From IMG/VR virus record IMGVR_UViG_3300008113_006113, positions 1 through 53,712 of that record: 53,712 nt of DNA; one strand, 5' to 3'. The position numbers were made by a program, and so were the translations under genes. Below, piece by piece: positions 32,747 through 41,154 of this stretch; position 1 is the first letter of the stretch; every line of letters begins with the position of its first letter. The notes beneath the pieces were generated by a model. It worked only from the letters and a program-made list of their open reading frames with translations. It ran no database searches and was not told the DNA's origin. Source of the DNA: a virus.

Positions 32747-33352
32747 TTAAATTTGGTCAAATTGGTTAATTCTGTATAATTCAATCCCAGCCTCTATCAG
32801 AAAAGGAAGGGATTCAGGTTTTCTGTAAACACCCGAAAAAACTACTCTTTTTATCCCGGATTGTATGATCAGTTTTGAGCATTCAAAACACGGAGATAAT
32901 GTAACGTATAAAGTAGAGCCATCTGAGCTCTGTGTACTTTTTGCTAGTTTGGTTATCGCATTTGCTTCAGCATGGAGAACATACGGAAGTGTCACCATAT
33001 TTTCATCCTCGCAGATATTGGGAAATCCCGTTGGAGAACCATTATAACCGTCGGAGATTATCGATTTGCCTTTTACCATTAGGCATCCAACCTGCATTCT
33101 TTTACAATGCGAGTTTTTTCCCCAGGTTTTAGCCATCTGTAAGTAGATAAAGTCGTTTTTCATTGCCTTTGAATTTTCCCAATACAAAGGACTTTCCTTC
33201 ATGATATCGGAGTGATCCCACGATATGTCAAACGAGCTTCCAGTTTTTTTGACGCTCCAGTTATTGATGTTTAAAAAATCAGGATTTAAAAAATCAAAAT
33301 CTGAGGAAACAATTTCTCGGCCCGAATAATTCAATAGGGTAGATAACTCCAT
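32747..33352 (-). CDS. dCMP/cytidine-deaminase-like enzyme with N-terminal extension
   Basis: 201 residues. The C-terminal two-thirds is a zinc deaminase: HAEANA (His127, Glu129) and PCFEC (Cys155, Cys158) with CKRMQVGCLMVKG and GYNGSPTGFPN segments. dCMP deaminases supply dUMP for thymidylate synthesis. The first 60 residues (e.g. NNWSVKKTGSSFDISWDHSD) are extra and unrecognised. It begins an operon with the ECF-like sigma gene and has a TAnnTTTG box upstream, typical of the early or middle class. Confidence 0.85.
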   Translation of the reverse strand: MELSTLLNYSGREIVSSDFDFLNPDFLNINNWSVKKTGSSFDISWDHSDIMKESPLYWENSKAMKNDFIYLQMAKTWGKNSHCKRMQVGCLMVKGKSIISDGYNGSPTGFPNICEDENMVTLPYVLHAEANAITKLAKSTQSSDGSTLYVTLSPCFECSKLIIQSGIKRVVFSGVYRKPESLPFLIEAGIELYRINQFDQI

Positions 33353-33368
33353 TAGTTTATAATTTCTA

Positions 33369-33376
33369 CAAACATA
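33369..33376 (-). promoter_or_regulatory. Bacteroidota-type -7 box (TATGTTTG)
   Basis: The minus strand reads TATGTTTG, 17 nt upstream of the deaminase ATG, with a T-rich region further upstream. Confidence 0.55.
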
Positions 33377-33417
33377 AGAAATAGAATCGAGGAAAAAAAA
33401 TATTTTTTGATAAATTT

Positions 33418-35148
33418 TTAGATCCTTCTAGAATCAGGTCTAAATGGAGATTCTATGGGGGAAACGGTTAATGTACCTTCTAGTATAGAAGCTATCCTAG
33501 TGAGGGCATTCTTTATATCCTGAACATCCTTAGAAGTTCCGAGTTCGGAAGTGCTTTCTCCCTTTGATTCAGATTTTTTAGAAGATTCAGATTTAGGTGT
33601 TTCCTTGGGTGTAGATTCGGAGCTGGTAGCCTTCGGAGAAGATTTACTCTCCGGTGCTTCCTTACTTTCAGCCTTGGATTCATTTTTAGCAGTCGGTGCA
33701 AGCTTTTTAACATCGCTAACCAATGAAGGGGTTTTAGCGGTCCCTTTAGAAAGCTCCGTTTTATTCTCAGCAGATTTAGGTTCGTTACCTTTCCCTTTGT
33801 TGTCCATTGACTTTTTAAGAGCACCGAGTCCTTTCTTAGCCAGTGGACTAGCAATACCGAGTTTATCAGTAGCCGCACCAGCTGCTGAAAATAAAGCTCC
33901 CTCTGCACTCTTTCCCACTTTGGAAAGCAAAGACGATTTTTTATTCTCCTGCTTAGAATTGTCCTTATTCTCCCCCTCTGTCTTATTACCAAAAACAGGT
34001 TCTTTGGCTGCTAAGCTTTCTAAGCTTTCAACCTTCTCCGGCTGTTTCTCCTTCTTCGATTTTGAGAATAGACCTTTCTTATCTTTCTTGGATTCTCCTG
34101 GATTTACGACTTCCCCTGCTCCTAACTGTTTTTTACTTTCTGCTTCTTGTAATTTTGATGGGGATTCTTTAATCTCACTCTCGTTTTTCTTTCCCAAGTT
34201 TTCAGCTGCTCCCTTCTTCTCAGAAATGGATTGAGTAGCTAAAAGCTCTGCTTTGGCTATTGCGAGCTCATTATTGTAACTCCTTTGTGCGCTATCGTAC
34301 AATATCTGATCCCACAGTTTATCTTTTTGCTGTATCTCTTCTTTAGTAAATTTACTTTTTTCAAGAAGCTTTGCAGTCTCCCCGTTAATTTTAGAAACCT
34401 CCTGATCCATACTATAAAAACCAGTATCCATAAAATCTTCTATAGTACCCATGATATCGTCCATGGATTTTACTGTCTCCTCATCTTTAGCCTCATTTCC
34501 AAGTTTTTCGTATTTATTGACCAATTTTTTTAAATTTGTCCATTTACCGTCAGAGTCCACTAAAACGGGATTTCTGGCGACATCAAGAAAATCTAAGCTA
34601 TCATTTTTGCTATTTTTTAGAATATCCCTAAATTCGGGGACTTTTTTTAATCCCTCCATCATATCCTTAACGTTAATTGGTATAACCCCTGCACCTTTAG
34701 GAAGCTTAACCACTTCAGGACCGTTCTCGCCAACTAGATATTTACCCTCCTTCTGTGCAACTCCACCCTCTTGGAATGCTTTAATTATTCCTTTGAGTCC
34801 TCCTGCAATATTGGTGAAATCTTTGTTTGATCCTTCAGTTCCTTTGTTAGTGCCTTTTGCAATCCCCGCTATTTTACTCATCAGCGGCCCACCCTCTCCT
34901 AAAAGAGTGCTTATGACTTTCGTAAGATCTTTTATTGATTTATCGTTCTTCTCGCTCTCTTTAGGAATAGCCGTAGGAGCCTTATTGGAGGCCGTAGCTG
35001 ATTCCTTTTCTTTTTTATCAGATTTCTCTGTTGCAGAAAAAAGAGACTCCGTAGCGGAGGTATTTTTCTTAATAGACTCGGATAGTGAATTGATATTCCT
35101 ACCTAAATCCGCTATTTGTGAAAATAATTTCTGATTAGGATCTGCCAT
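33418..35148 (-). CDS. Tape-measure-like tail protein
   Basis: 576 residues, close to T4 gp29 (590). The motif GGVAQKEGKYLVGENGPEVVKLPKGAGVIP near residues 125-155 is the GG...VGE.GPE...PLP signature seen in tape-measure and other tail proteins. N-terminal coiled coil, a long Lys/Ser/Glu-rich low-complexity C-terminal half, and a short structured end (VQDIKNALTRIASILEG). A late-like AATATATAG box lies 20 nt upstream. It follows the gp26-like and 86-residue genes, the place of tail assembly genes before a tape measure. Sequence identity to gp29 cannot be claimed. Confidence 0.5.
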   Translation of the reverse strand: MADPNQKLFSQIADLGRNINSLSESIKKNTSATESLFSATEKSDKKEKESATASNKAPTAIPKESEKNDKSIKDLTKVISTLLGEGGPLMSKIAGIAKGTNKGTEGSNKDFTNIAGGLKGIIKAFQEGGVAQKEGKYLVGENGPEVVKLPKGAGVIPINVKDMMEGLKKVPEFRDILKNSKNDSLDFLDVARNPVLVDSDGKWTNLKKLVNKYEKLGNEAKDEETVKSMDDIMGTIEDFMDTGFYSMDQEVSKINGETAKLLEKSKFTKEEIQQKDKLWDQILYDSAQRSYNNELAIAKAELLATQSISEKKGAAENLGKKNESEIKESPSKLQEAESKKQLGAGEVVNPGESKKDKKGLFSKSKKEKQPEKVESLESLAAKEPVFGNKTEGENKDNSKQENKKSSLLSKVGKSAEGALFSAAGAATDKLGIASPLAKKGLGALKKSMDNKGKGNEPKSAENKTELSKGTAKTPSLVSDVKKLAPTAKNESKAESKEAPESKSSPKATSSESTPKETPKSESSKKSESKGESTSELGTSKDVQDIKNALTRIASILEGTLTVSPIESPFRPDSRRI

Positions 35149-35167
35149 TTAGTTTGGATATTATGTC

Positions 35168-35175
35168 TATATATT
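35168..35175 (-). promoter_or_regulatory. Late-promoter-like box (variant AATATATA)
   Basis: The minus strand reads GAAATATATAGA, 20 nt upstream of the tape-measure-like gene. It differs from the consensus at the first base. Confidence 0.35.
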
Positions 35176-35184
35176 TCAATAAGA

Positions 35185-35442
35185 TTACTTACTGAAACTA
35201 AACACCTCTTTAATTCCACCCTCTGCTTTAGCCTGAGCATTATCCTGTTCTATGACCTCGTTAAGTTTATCGATCCAGATTTGATATTCATAGAAGGGTA
35301 TACTTTCTATCCACTCCGGATCTAGACCGTGTTCCTTCCACAGTCTAAACTTAATATCAAAGAAGTTCTCTAAAGATATCTGAAATAAGGAAAAGAGATC
35401 TGATCCCGTTGGGAAAGGTGATCTTTGCGGTGACCTCCCCAT
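35185..35442 (-). CDS. Small tail-assembly protein overlapping gp26-like gene
   Basis: 85 residues from the ATG at 35442; a GTG at 35445 is also possible. It is mostly helical, with LEWEHG-like acidic/aromatic segments (EHGLDPEWIESIPFYEYQIW). It begins 86 nt inside the 3' end of the gp26-like gene, in the +1 frame, and precedes the tape measure. This arrangement resembles tail-assembly-chaperone gene pairs and T4 gp51-type genes. Overlap, order and size are the only evidence. A frameshift fusion is conceivable but no clear slippery site is present. Confidence 0.55.
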   Translation of the reverse strand: MGRSPQRSPFPTGSDLFSLFQISLENFFDIKFRLWKEHGLDPEWIESIPFYEYQIWIDKLNEVIEQDNAQAKAEGGIKEVFSFSK

Positions 35443-36445
35443 CACCGCAAACCGGGCATTTTTGTTTAACGTCTAACATTGTGCCCATCTTGATTCTTTC
35501 CGAAAGTTCAAAATATAAGCTAAATTCTTCTTTGGTCCAATAATCGCTTTCTCTCATTTTCATAAGAATCTTCTCGTAACTCAGATCCCTCCAGTCATTA
35601 AAGAGAAATGGTGCTATTGCTAAAAATCCCTCGTCAATTTCAACTTTCTTTCTGGAGCATTCACTCACAAAAGAAGTTATTTCCTGAGTTACACCAATAC
35701 TGGGTATAAATAGTTCTATAACCTTCTCTATTTTCTTTATGTTAAAGACAAAGCTTCTAGTTTCTGGATTATAGTATTTAGATACCTGTTCGTCTAGCTC
35801 ATACGAACTCAAAGCACCGGTTCTTAATTCTATACCATCATTAAAAGGACAATCCATTTTCTGATTGCAAGTCTTTTGTGGTTTCAGTATTATAGAATTC
35901 TCACCCTTAACAAAGGTAAGATCTCGGATAGCCATAATTATAAAGAATCTGTCTTCTTGTTTAAGATCCTTATAAGAAACCACACCTTCACCAGGAAACT
36001 CCATTCTAGAGCATCTATCAATTATGTGAGTTAGTTTTTCTTCAATGTCCAATTTATCATCTTCGTCAATGGTAGAGAAGTGTCTTATCTCTCTAACCTC
36101 CGCTGCTCGTATGGCTATTTTTGTGCCCTCAGGATAAAAGTCTCCCTTGGAAGGTAAGATGTCAACCGGAATATTTTTCCATCCCATTTCAAAAGAAAGC
36201 GGTCTACTAGAAGCCTGTGACTTACCTAAGGAAGATATCGGTTTATCCTGAGGTGCAGTTTCTCTTACTTCCCTTACTTCTCTTACCTCCCTTATTACGG
36301 GTTGCTCGAATTTAGTTTCTGGAGGAGTAACAGGATTTTCGGGCTCTCTTTGTGTAACTGGTTCCCTAACAGGATCATCATATACTAATCCCCCTGCTAT
36401 TTCTTTTCTTCTAAGTATTTCCTCTGGTGAAATATTATTATCCAT
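35357..36445 (-). CDS. 26: Baseplate hub/tail-chaperone protein (T4 gp26-like) with Zn-ribbon-like end
   Basis: 362 residues. ILPSKGDFYPEGTKIAIRAAEVREIRHFS near residue 95 follows the gp26-family start (LPSxGxxYPEG...EVxE), then DRCSRMEF, QEDRFFIIMAIRDLTF and a Cys pair near 205. A CPVCGDGEVTAKITFP segment near the C-terminus is a Zn-ribbon half. Residues 1-90 are a Pro/Glu-rich extension with (REV)n repeats that T4 gp26 lacks. The role is in building the baseplate hub or chaperoning the tail. It overlaps the 85-residue gene. Confidence 0.68.
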   Translation of the reverse strand: MDNNISPEEILRRKEIAGGLVYDDPVREPVTQREPENPVTPPETKFEQPVIREVREVREVRETAPQDKPISSLGKSQASSRPLSFEMGWKNIPVDILPSKGDFYPEGTKIAIRAAEVREIRHFSTIDEDDKLDIEEKLTHIIDRCSRMEFPGEGVVSYKDLKQEDRFFIIMAIRDLTFVKGENSIILKPQKTCNQKMDCPFNDGIELRTGALSSYELDEQVSKYYNPETRSFVFNIKKIEKVIELFIPSIGVTQEITSFVSECSRKKVEIDEGFLAIAPFLFNDWRDLSYEKILMKMRESDYWTKEEFSLYFELSERIKMGTMLDVKQKCPVCGDGEVTAKITFPNGIRSLFLISDIFRELL

Positions 36446-36466
36446 GTATTTAATTTGTTTTTCTTA

Positions 36467-36475
36467 TTATATAAC
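36467..36475 (-). promoter_or_regulatory. Possible late promoter (variant)
   Basis: The minus strand reads GTTATATAATAAG, 22 nt upstream of the gp26-like gene and just after the terminator at 36486-36512. It is a one-base variant of GATATATA. Confidence 0.3.
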
Positions 36476-36485
36476 AGAAAACAAA

Positions 36486-36512
36486 AAAGGAGACAAATTC
36501 CTTGTCTCCTTT
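36486..36512 (-). terminator. Intrinsic terminator after tail-tube gene 1
   Basis: 11-bp perfect stem (AAAGGAGACAA and its complement) with a 5-nt loop and T run on the minus strand, 22 nt past the tube stop codon. Confidence 0.88.
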
Positions 36513-36533
36513 CGATTATTATTGAAATTAATA

Positions 36534-37109
36534 TTAGATGAATAAATCTTCCCAGTAATCACAGATCCAAGAAGCTGATACTGTGTAGATAGCAGGATTC
36601 TCGTAATCCAACTGCATATCGTTAATAGCTGTGCTCAAAAAGCAAGAAGGAATTCTGATTCTTCTGAAAACATCCCCTCTTTTGCTGAAAACCGAAATAA
36701 CCATAGACCCAACATAATCACTCTTAATACCCATTGCTCCAGTTAAGGGGTTATAGATTAAATCGCTCCATTGTCTAAGTATCTTATAAACACTCATAGA
36801 GTTAGCATCATTTAGGTTGACTTCAAATTCCATAGTTAAAGTCATATCGGTTGTTGTAGGCTCGCCTGCAGCGTATCTTCTTTGAGCAAATTTGTACATT
36901 TGTTCAACGTTTCCGTTTGCTAAGATGTCTACAGTTAATCCAGCAATGGACTTAACCTGTTGAGTTAAAATAGACTCTCCTTTGAAAGTCGTGCTAGCAT
37001 CTACTATACCCGAAGGTGGGTTGATCAAAACCTCGAATTGGTTAAGATAAACCGGTTCGTAGTTGTTTATCGCGGCTTTAGAGTTTGTAAAATGTGGTAA
37101 ACCTGCCAT
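36534..37109 (-). CDS. 19: Tail tube protein, copy 1 (T4 gp19-like)
   Basis: 191 residues. YLNQFEVLINPP at the N-terminus, then LTLTMEFEVNLND, VYKILRQWSDLIYNPLTGAMG and a C-terminal CDYWEDLFI segment are characteristic of the gp19 tube family. It is near T4 gp19 in length (163). The preceding gene is a second, similar tube protein with a 17-nt gap. Monomers polymerise into the inner tube. Confidence 0.88.
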   Translation of the reverse strand: MAGLPHFTNSKAAINNYEPVYLNQFEVLINPPSGIVDASTTFKGESILTQQVKSIAGLTVDILANGNVEQMYKFAQRRYAAGEPTTTDMTLTMEFEVNLNDANSMSVYKILRQWSDLIYNPLTGAMGIKSDYVGSMVISVFSKRGDVFRRIRIPSCFLSTAINDMQLDYENPAIYTVSASWICDYWEDLFI

Positions 37110-37126
37110 TTATTTTTTGTGTTTTT

Positions 37127-37681
37127 TTATAAGAATAAATCCTCCCAGTAATCAACTGCCCATGTCATATCATCAATCTTGAATATATCAGTTGATGTGT
37201 AGTTAAGATTCATTTCATTTATGGCTTTAGTTGGATAACAATCTCTGCATGTTATTCTTCTGAAAACGTCCCCTTGTTTATTAAAAATCGAAACCACGAT
37301 AGTACCAGTATAATCATTCTTAAGCCCCATCGCACCTGTTAAAGGATTGTAGATTAAGTCACTCCATTGTCTCAATGTTTTAAAAACATACATTGAGTTA
37401 TCATCATTTAAGTTGACGGTAAAGCTTAAACTTAAATCCATATAAGTGTTATCGGGCTTAGCTCCAGCATAGTTCCTTTTAGCAAACTTATATTTTTGGG
37501 TAACCAATCCTGGGTTTTTGTCTAATGTAAGTCCACCAACCTTCGTAACGTGTTGTAGTAGGATCTCTCCGCCAGCAACAGCAGAAGGAGGTATAACGGT
37601 AACCTCGAACTGATTCAGGTAAACAGGTTCGAACTTGTTTATTGCTGATAATGAATTTTGATAATGTGATAATCCTGCCAT
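37127..37681 (-). CDS. 19: Tail tube protein, copy 2 (T4 gp19-like)
   Basis: 184 residues, colinear with the next copy: YLNQFEVTVIPPSA, LSLSFTVNLNDDN, VFKTLRQWSDLIYNPLTGAMG and VDYWEDLFL. Divergence is spread along the chain. Two tube subunits could form a mixed tube, or one could be a specialised tip or adapter ring. It follows the sheath gene. A GATAAATATA box lies 9 nt upstream of the ATG, too close for certain promoter use. Confidence 0.88.
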   Translation of the reverse strand: MAGLSHYQNSLSAINKFEPVYLNQFEVTVIPPSAVAGGEILLQHVTKVGGLTLDKNPGLVTQKYKFAKRNYAGAKPDNTYMDLSLSFTVNLNDDNSMYVFKTLRQWSDLIYNPLTGAMGLKNDYTGTIVVSIFNKQGDVFRRITCRDCYPTKAINEMNLNYTSTDIFKIDDMTWAVDYWEDLFL

Positions 37682-37717
37682 ATTCAGTTTATATTTATCT
37701 TAGTTGCCCAAAAGGCT

Positions 37718-37740
37718 CCAATTCGTATTATACGAATTGG
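37718..37740 (-). terminator. Near-perfect palindrome at the sheath stop codon
   Basis: 11-bp arms (CCAATTCGTAT / ATACGAATTGG) around one central base. The sheath stop codon (37728-37730) lies in the centre. A short T run (CCTTTT) follows on the minus strand. It could be a weak terminator or a processing site between sheath and tube. Confidence 0.45.
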
Positions 37741-40700
37741 ATAAAGCCTCCTGCTGCAATACCTCCTGTTCTTGTAACAGTAATTCTGTTAATGAATTTC
37801 TGAATACCTCTAGCAGGTTCGATAATAACATCTATAACTCCCATGTTCATATCGATAATTGCTGGTGTATTATTAGAAGCATCCATAACAGTTTGGTAGT
37901 TGTAGATTCCACCACCTGCTCTTACTCCGTCCAAGTAGTTATCAACCAATGTCTTAATTTCAAGTCTGATAGAATCATCATTGAAATCAAATAAGTAGTT
38001 TGAAAGGATAGACTGTACGTCGCTTTCGATACTTATTAACAAGTCTCTTACGTGAACTAAGTTGAATGCAGAGTTAACTTGTTGGTAAGCTGTTTGGTTA
38101 CCGAAGATTACCACTCCAACTCCTCTTCTCTTAATGATAGGATTAATTCCGAATGGTTCTAAGTTTGCTCTGTCCTCGTCAGTGAAGTCGTATTCTACTC
38201 CTACGATGTTACCACCTCCGCTTAAGATTCCTCTTTTCTGACCTGCGATGATTGCATAAGGTTCTCCTGTAGCGAATTTTCTAACAAAGTTATTAGATAC
38301 CATAGCAGCTGGTGGAACGTTCACGTTTCTATTAGACTCTCTGATAGTGATATAAGGAGCATAGAATGCAGCGAATTTAGCACCTTCTGCTTCACTAGGT
38401 AAGCTAAATGTGTAAGAAGGATTTAATGATAAGTTACCTCCGTCTGCGATATAAGCAGTATTTAAACTTGGGTAAGGATTAGAAGCTGTAGGCGCATTAG
38501 TAAATCTAGGATCGGTGCTAGCTTGGAATTGAGCCATCGATGGAGCGTTTATAAGCGCAAGTGATTGCTGTCTAAGCATTGCTAATCTACTTAACTGGTA
38601 TTTAGAGTTAGGTAAAATTTGTCCAGAGAATGTATCTACAATGTATCTGAAAGAAATAACGTCTTTAGAAGCTAATGTCTTAGCGATGTTAGTGTCGTAC
38701 ATAACATCAAGTATTTCAGAGACTCTAGCATCAGATCCGTTAGGTCTATGAGATTCTTTCATGGTGAATCCAGAAAGGTATGTGAAATCAAAAGATCTAG
38801 TGAACTGAGAGATTGATTTAAACTTCTGAACTCTTGATCCTGATCCATCACCAGAATAGTAAAGTACCGGTCTAGAACAGATAGCTTTGTAAGTTCCTGA
38901 AGTTGTTGTAGAAGCAACTGAAGTAATCTTAGCTAATCTGCTTTGTTGATTTCCTGTGGTAGGAACGCAGATGTCAAGGTCTGTACAAACTACCAAATCT
39001 CCAACGGATAGAGGAACGTTTCCGTTTGAATCCTCAACTACGTAGAATGAAGTGGTATCAATCTTCGTACAGTTAACAAATGAGTTAATTGAACCTTCCT
39101 GAGAAACTATGTCTATTTTCTGTGAAGTTACTGGTGTTCCGATGTTATCCGAAGCATAAGCAGTAGCAAATCCAGTTATGTTATTTATTGTGTTCCCTGC
39201 AAGTGATATGTTAGAGTGAGATCTTGTGTTAACATAGTTAAATTGATCCCTATCTACGGTAGATTCAAATGACAAGTACTGAAGACTTGTTCCTGCTGAG
39301 TTTAACCAAATTTGATCTCCGTCTGCCAACTCATTGTATTTAACATTTTGGAATAACGTAGAAGCATTATATCCTTGTAGTACGTTGGAAACTCCAAGAG
39401 GTGCGTTAGGTCCAGTTACACCGTTAGGGGTAACTTCACTAACGATATCCAAATAATCAGAGTTACCGAATTGGTAAGCGTTGCTATAGAAAGGCTTATT
39501 ACTTCCGGAAGCACCCGTATTATATGAATCGATTGTATAAACAGGGGATACAGTAATACCTTGTGATCTGTAGAAAGAAGTATCTAGAGGGTGAGTAAAG
39601 AATATTCTAAGCTCACCTCCAACATCCTGTGTTCCGGTAACTTTAAGTTTAATCAGATCATGCAATGCAAATTGGTTGATTAAAGCTCCAGTAGCACCGG
39701 ATATACCATTAACAACACCAACTATAAATTTCTGATCGTCCGAAGAATTAACAGTCAAGAAAGATTTTAATGCGTTCTTTTGAGAAGCATTTTGGAAATA
39801 TCCTGCTGTTCCTCCTGTTCCTAAAGTCTGAAGATAGTGTAACCCCCCGGCATAAGCATTAGGATCGTATGCTGCAAATGATTGGTAAACAACACCTGCA
39901 GTTGTACCAGCATCAAGGGTAAATAGTGTACCTACTTTAGTACCGTTTGCTGGACCGCTTAAACCAGTAGGTCCGATAAATGCAGTTGCTCCTGAACCGG
40001 TAACCCCAACCACGTTTTGTGTATAAAGGTAATCTGCAACTAAAGCCTGGTCGTAGCTTAAGAAATTAATCCTAGGATTAGCTAAATCTCTATCTCCAGT
40101 TAATTCGTCAATAAGGTGGTTACCCACTAAATCGATTGTATATGGATTAGCACAGATGTCGTCGAATGCTTGTTCATCTATAGCACAGAATAATCCTGTC
40201 GCTGGAGAGTTAGCATTTACTAAAGTCTGAATGTATTGATTAACCCCGTTAAGATCCACGAAGTCAGGGATAATACATCCAGTTACTGATGTAACGATGT
40301 TTACGTCCTGATCGCTAAGGAAAGCATCAATTTTGCTCTTAATGAATCCGTTATTGGTAAAGAACGCTGACCATTTAGGATCTAAAGCTAATGCTTGATA
40401 ATTTGTCCAATCTCCAGAAACTGCTATAACGTCGATAAAATAATCAGACATATAGTCGTAAGGGTGCATGAACGTAGGCACATTATTAGCACCATACCAG
40501 TCTATAGCAAAGATATCATATCCCTTTAATGGCTTAGAAGAATCTGTAGATTTTCTAATGATAACACTCATAGGGGATTTACCTAAGTTGGTTAAGCTGA
40601 AAAGTTTTCCTGTATCCGATGTGCTTAGAGTAGCTAGGAAATAATTAGGATCTGCAAACCAGAATCTCTCTTTGTTATAATAAGATGAGTATAACTCAGA

Positions 40701-41081
40701 AGTTACAACACCATTATATTGTTCAGTGTCCAAAGAGTAAGCTCTATACGTAACTTCGTCCGGACTAGCGCTATCAACATCATCATTAAGTTTTAATAGA
40801 TTCAATGCGAAAACAGGACCAGTGTTTAGACACGTTAGTATCGATCTATGGAAGAAAGATCCTTTATTTTCTAAGGATCTATCAATGTCTCCAAAAACAG
40901 AAATCATTGTCGTTGGATCTGGTATATAAACCGGAGTATTGAAAGGCCCCTTGTTAGAGAAGCCAACAACCAATCTAATCGTTTGAGATGTTAGTATGAC
41001 ACTTTGTGACGCGTCAAATTCAAGGGTATAAACCCCTGAGGCTTTAAACTGGGAATAGTCTATTTTAACCTTATTTGCCAT
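37728..41081 (-). CDS. 18: Contractile tail sheath protein (T4 gp18-like), oversized
   Basis: 1117 residues against 659 in T4 gp18. N-terminal VGFSNKGPFNTPVYIPD and the C-terminal core (PAAMVSNNFVRKFATGEPYAIIAGQKRGIL, NQTAYQQVNSAFNLVHVRDLLISIE, LVDNYLDGVRAGGGIYNYQTVMDASNN and FINRITVTRTGG) are of the sheath family. The extra length is in the middle: a large Gly/Ser/Thr/Asn-rich, beta-rich region (about residues 330-800), probably an exposed surface domain. Late promoter 31 nt upstream; palindrome at the stop codon. It contracts to drive the tube through the envelope. Confidence 0.9.
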   Translation of the reverse strand: MANKVKIDYSQFKASGVYTLEFDASQSVILTSQTIRLVVGFSNKGPFNTPVYIPDPTTMISVFGDIDRSLENKGSFFHRSILTCLNTGPVFALNLLKLNDDVDSASPDEVTYRAYSLDTEQYNGVVTSELYSSYYNKERFWFADPNYFLATLSTSDTGKLFSLTNLGKSPMSVIIRKSTDSSKPLKGYDIFAIDWYGANNVPTFMHPYDYMSDYFIDVIAVSGDWTNYQALALDPKWSAFFTNNGFIKSKIDAFLSDQDVNIVTSVTGCIIPDFVDLNGVNQYIQTLVNANSPATGLFCAIDEQAFDDICANPYTIDLVGNHLIDELTGDRDLANPRINFLSYDQALVADYLYTQNVVGVTGSGATAFIGPTGLSGPANGTKVGTLFTLDAGTTAGVVYQSFAAYDPNAYAGGLHYLQTLGTGGTAGYFQNASQKNALKSFLTVNSSDDQKFIVGVVNGISGATGALINQFALHDLIKLKVTGTQDVGGELRIFFTHPLDTSFYRSQGITVSPVYTIDSYNTGASGSNKPFYSNAYQFGNSDYLDIVSEVTPNGVTGPNAPLGVSNVLQGYNASTLFQNVKYNELADGDQIWLNSAGTSLQYLSFESTVDRDQFNYVNTRSHSNISLAGNTINNITGFATAYASDNIGTPVTSQKIDIVSQEGSINSFVNCTKIDTTSFYVVEDSNGNVPLSVGDLVVCTDLDICVPTTGNQQSRLAKITSVASTTTSGTYKAICSRPVLYYSGDGSGSRVQKFKSISQFTRSFDFTYLSGFTMKESHRPNGSDARVSEILDVMYDTNIAKTLASKDVISFRYIVDTFSGQILPNSKYQLSRLAMLRQQSLALINAPSMAQFQASTDPRFTNAPTASNPYPSLNTAYIADGGNLSLNPSYTFSLPSEAEGAKFAAFYAPYITIRESNRNVNVPPAAMVSNNFVRKFATGEPYAIIAGQKRGILSGGGNIVGVEYDFTDEDRANLEPFGINPIIKRRGVGVVIFGNQTAYQQVNSAFNLVHVRDLLISIESDVQSILSNYLFDFNDDSIRLEIKTLVDNYLDGVRAGGGIYNYQTVMDASNNTPAIIDMNMGVIDVIIEPARGIQKFINRITVTRTGGIAAGGFIQFV

Positions 41082-41111
41082 TATTTTTTAAGATATTTTT
41101 TGCTTCTGTAC

Positions 41112-41119
41112 TATATATC
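41112..41119 (-). promoter_or_regulatory. Late promoter of the sheath gene (GATATATA)
   Basis: The minus strand reads TCGATATATAGT, 31 nt upstream of the sheath ATG. Confidence 0.6.
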
Positions 41120-41154
41120 GAAATAGAAAGTAGAATATTAGATCCAGCATAGCT

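Noticed and set aside
33551-34234. Long plus-strand frame opposite the tape-measure-like gene
   Set aside because: Low-complexity Ser/Lys/Glu codons of the real minus-strand gene leave the opposite strand open. It has no promoter or family signature.
35357-35445. Programmed -2/+1 frameshift between the gp26-like and 85-residue genes
   Set aside because: The overlap and order fit tail-chaperone pairs, but the small gene has its own ATG and I see no convincing slippery sequence in the overlap.
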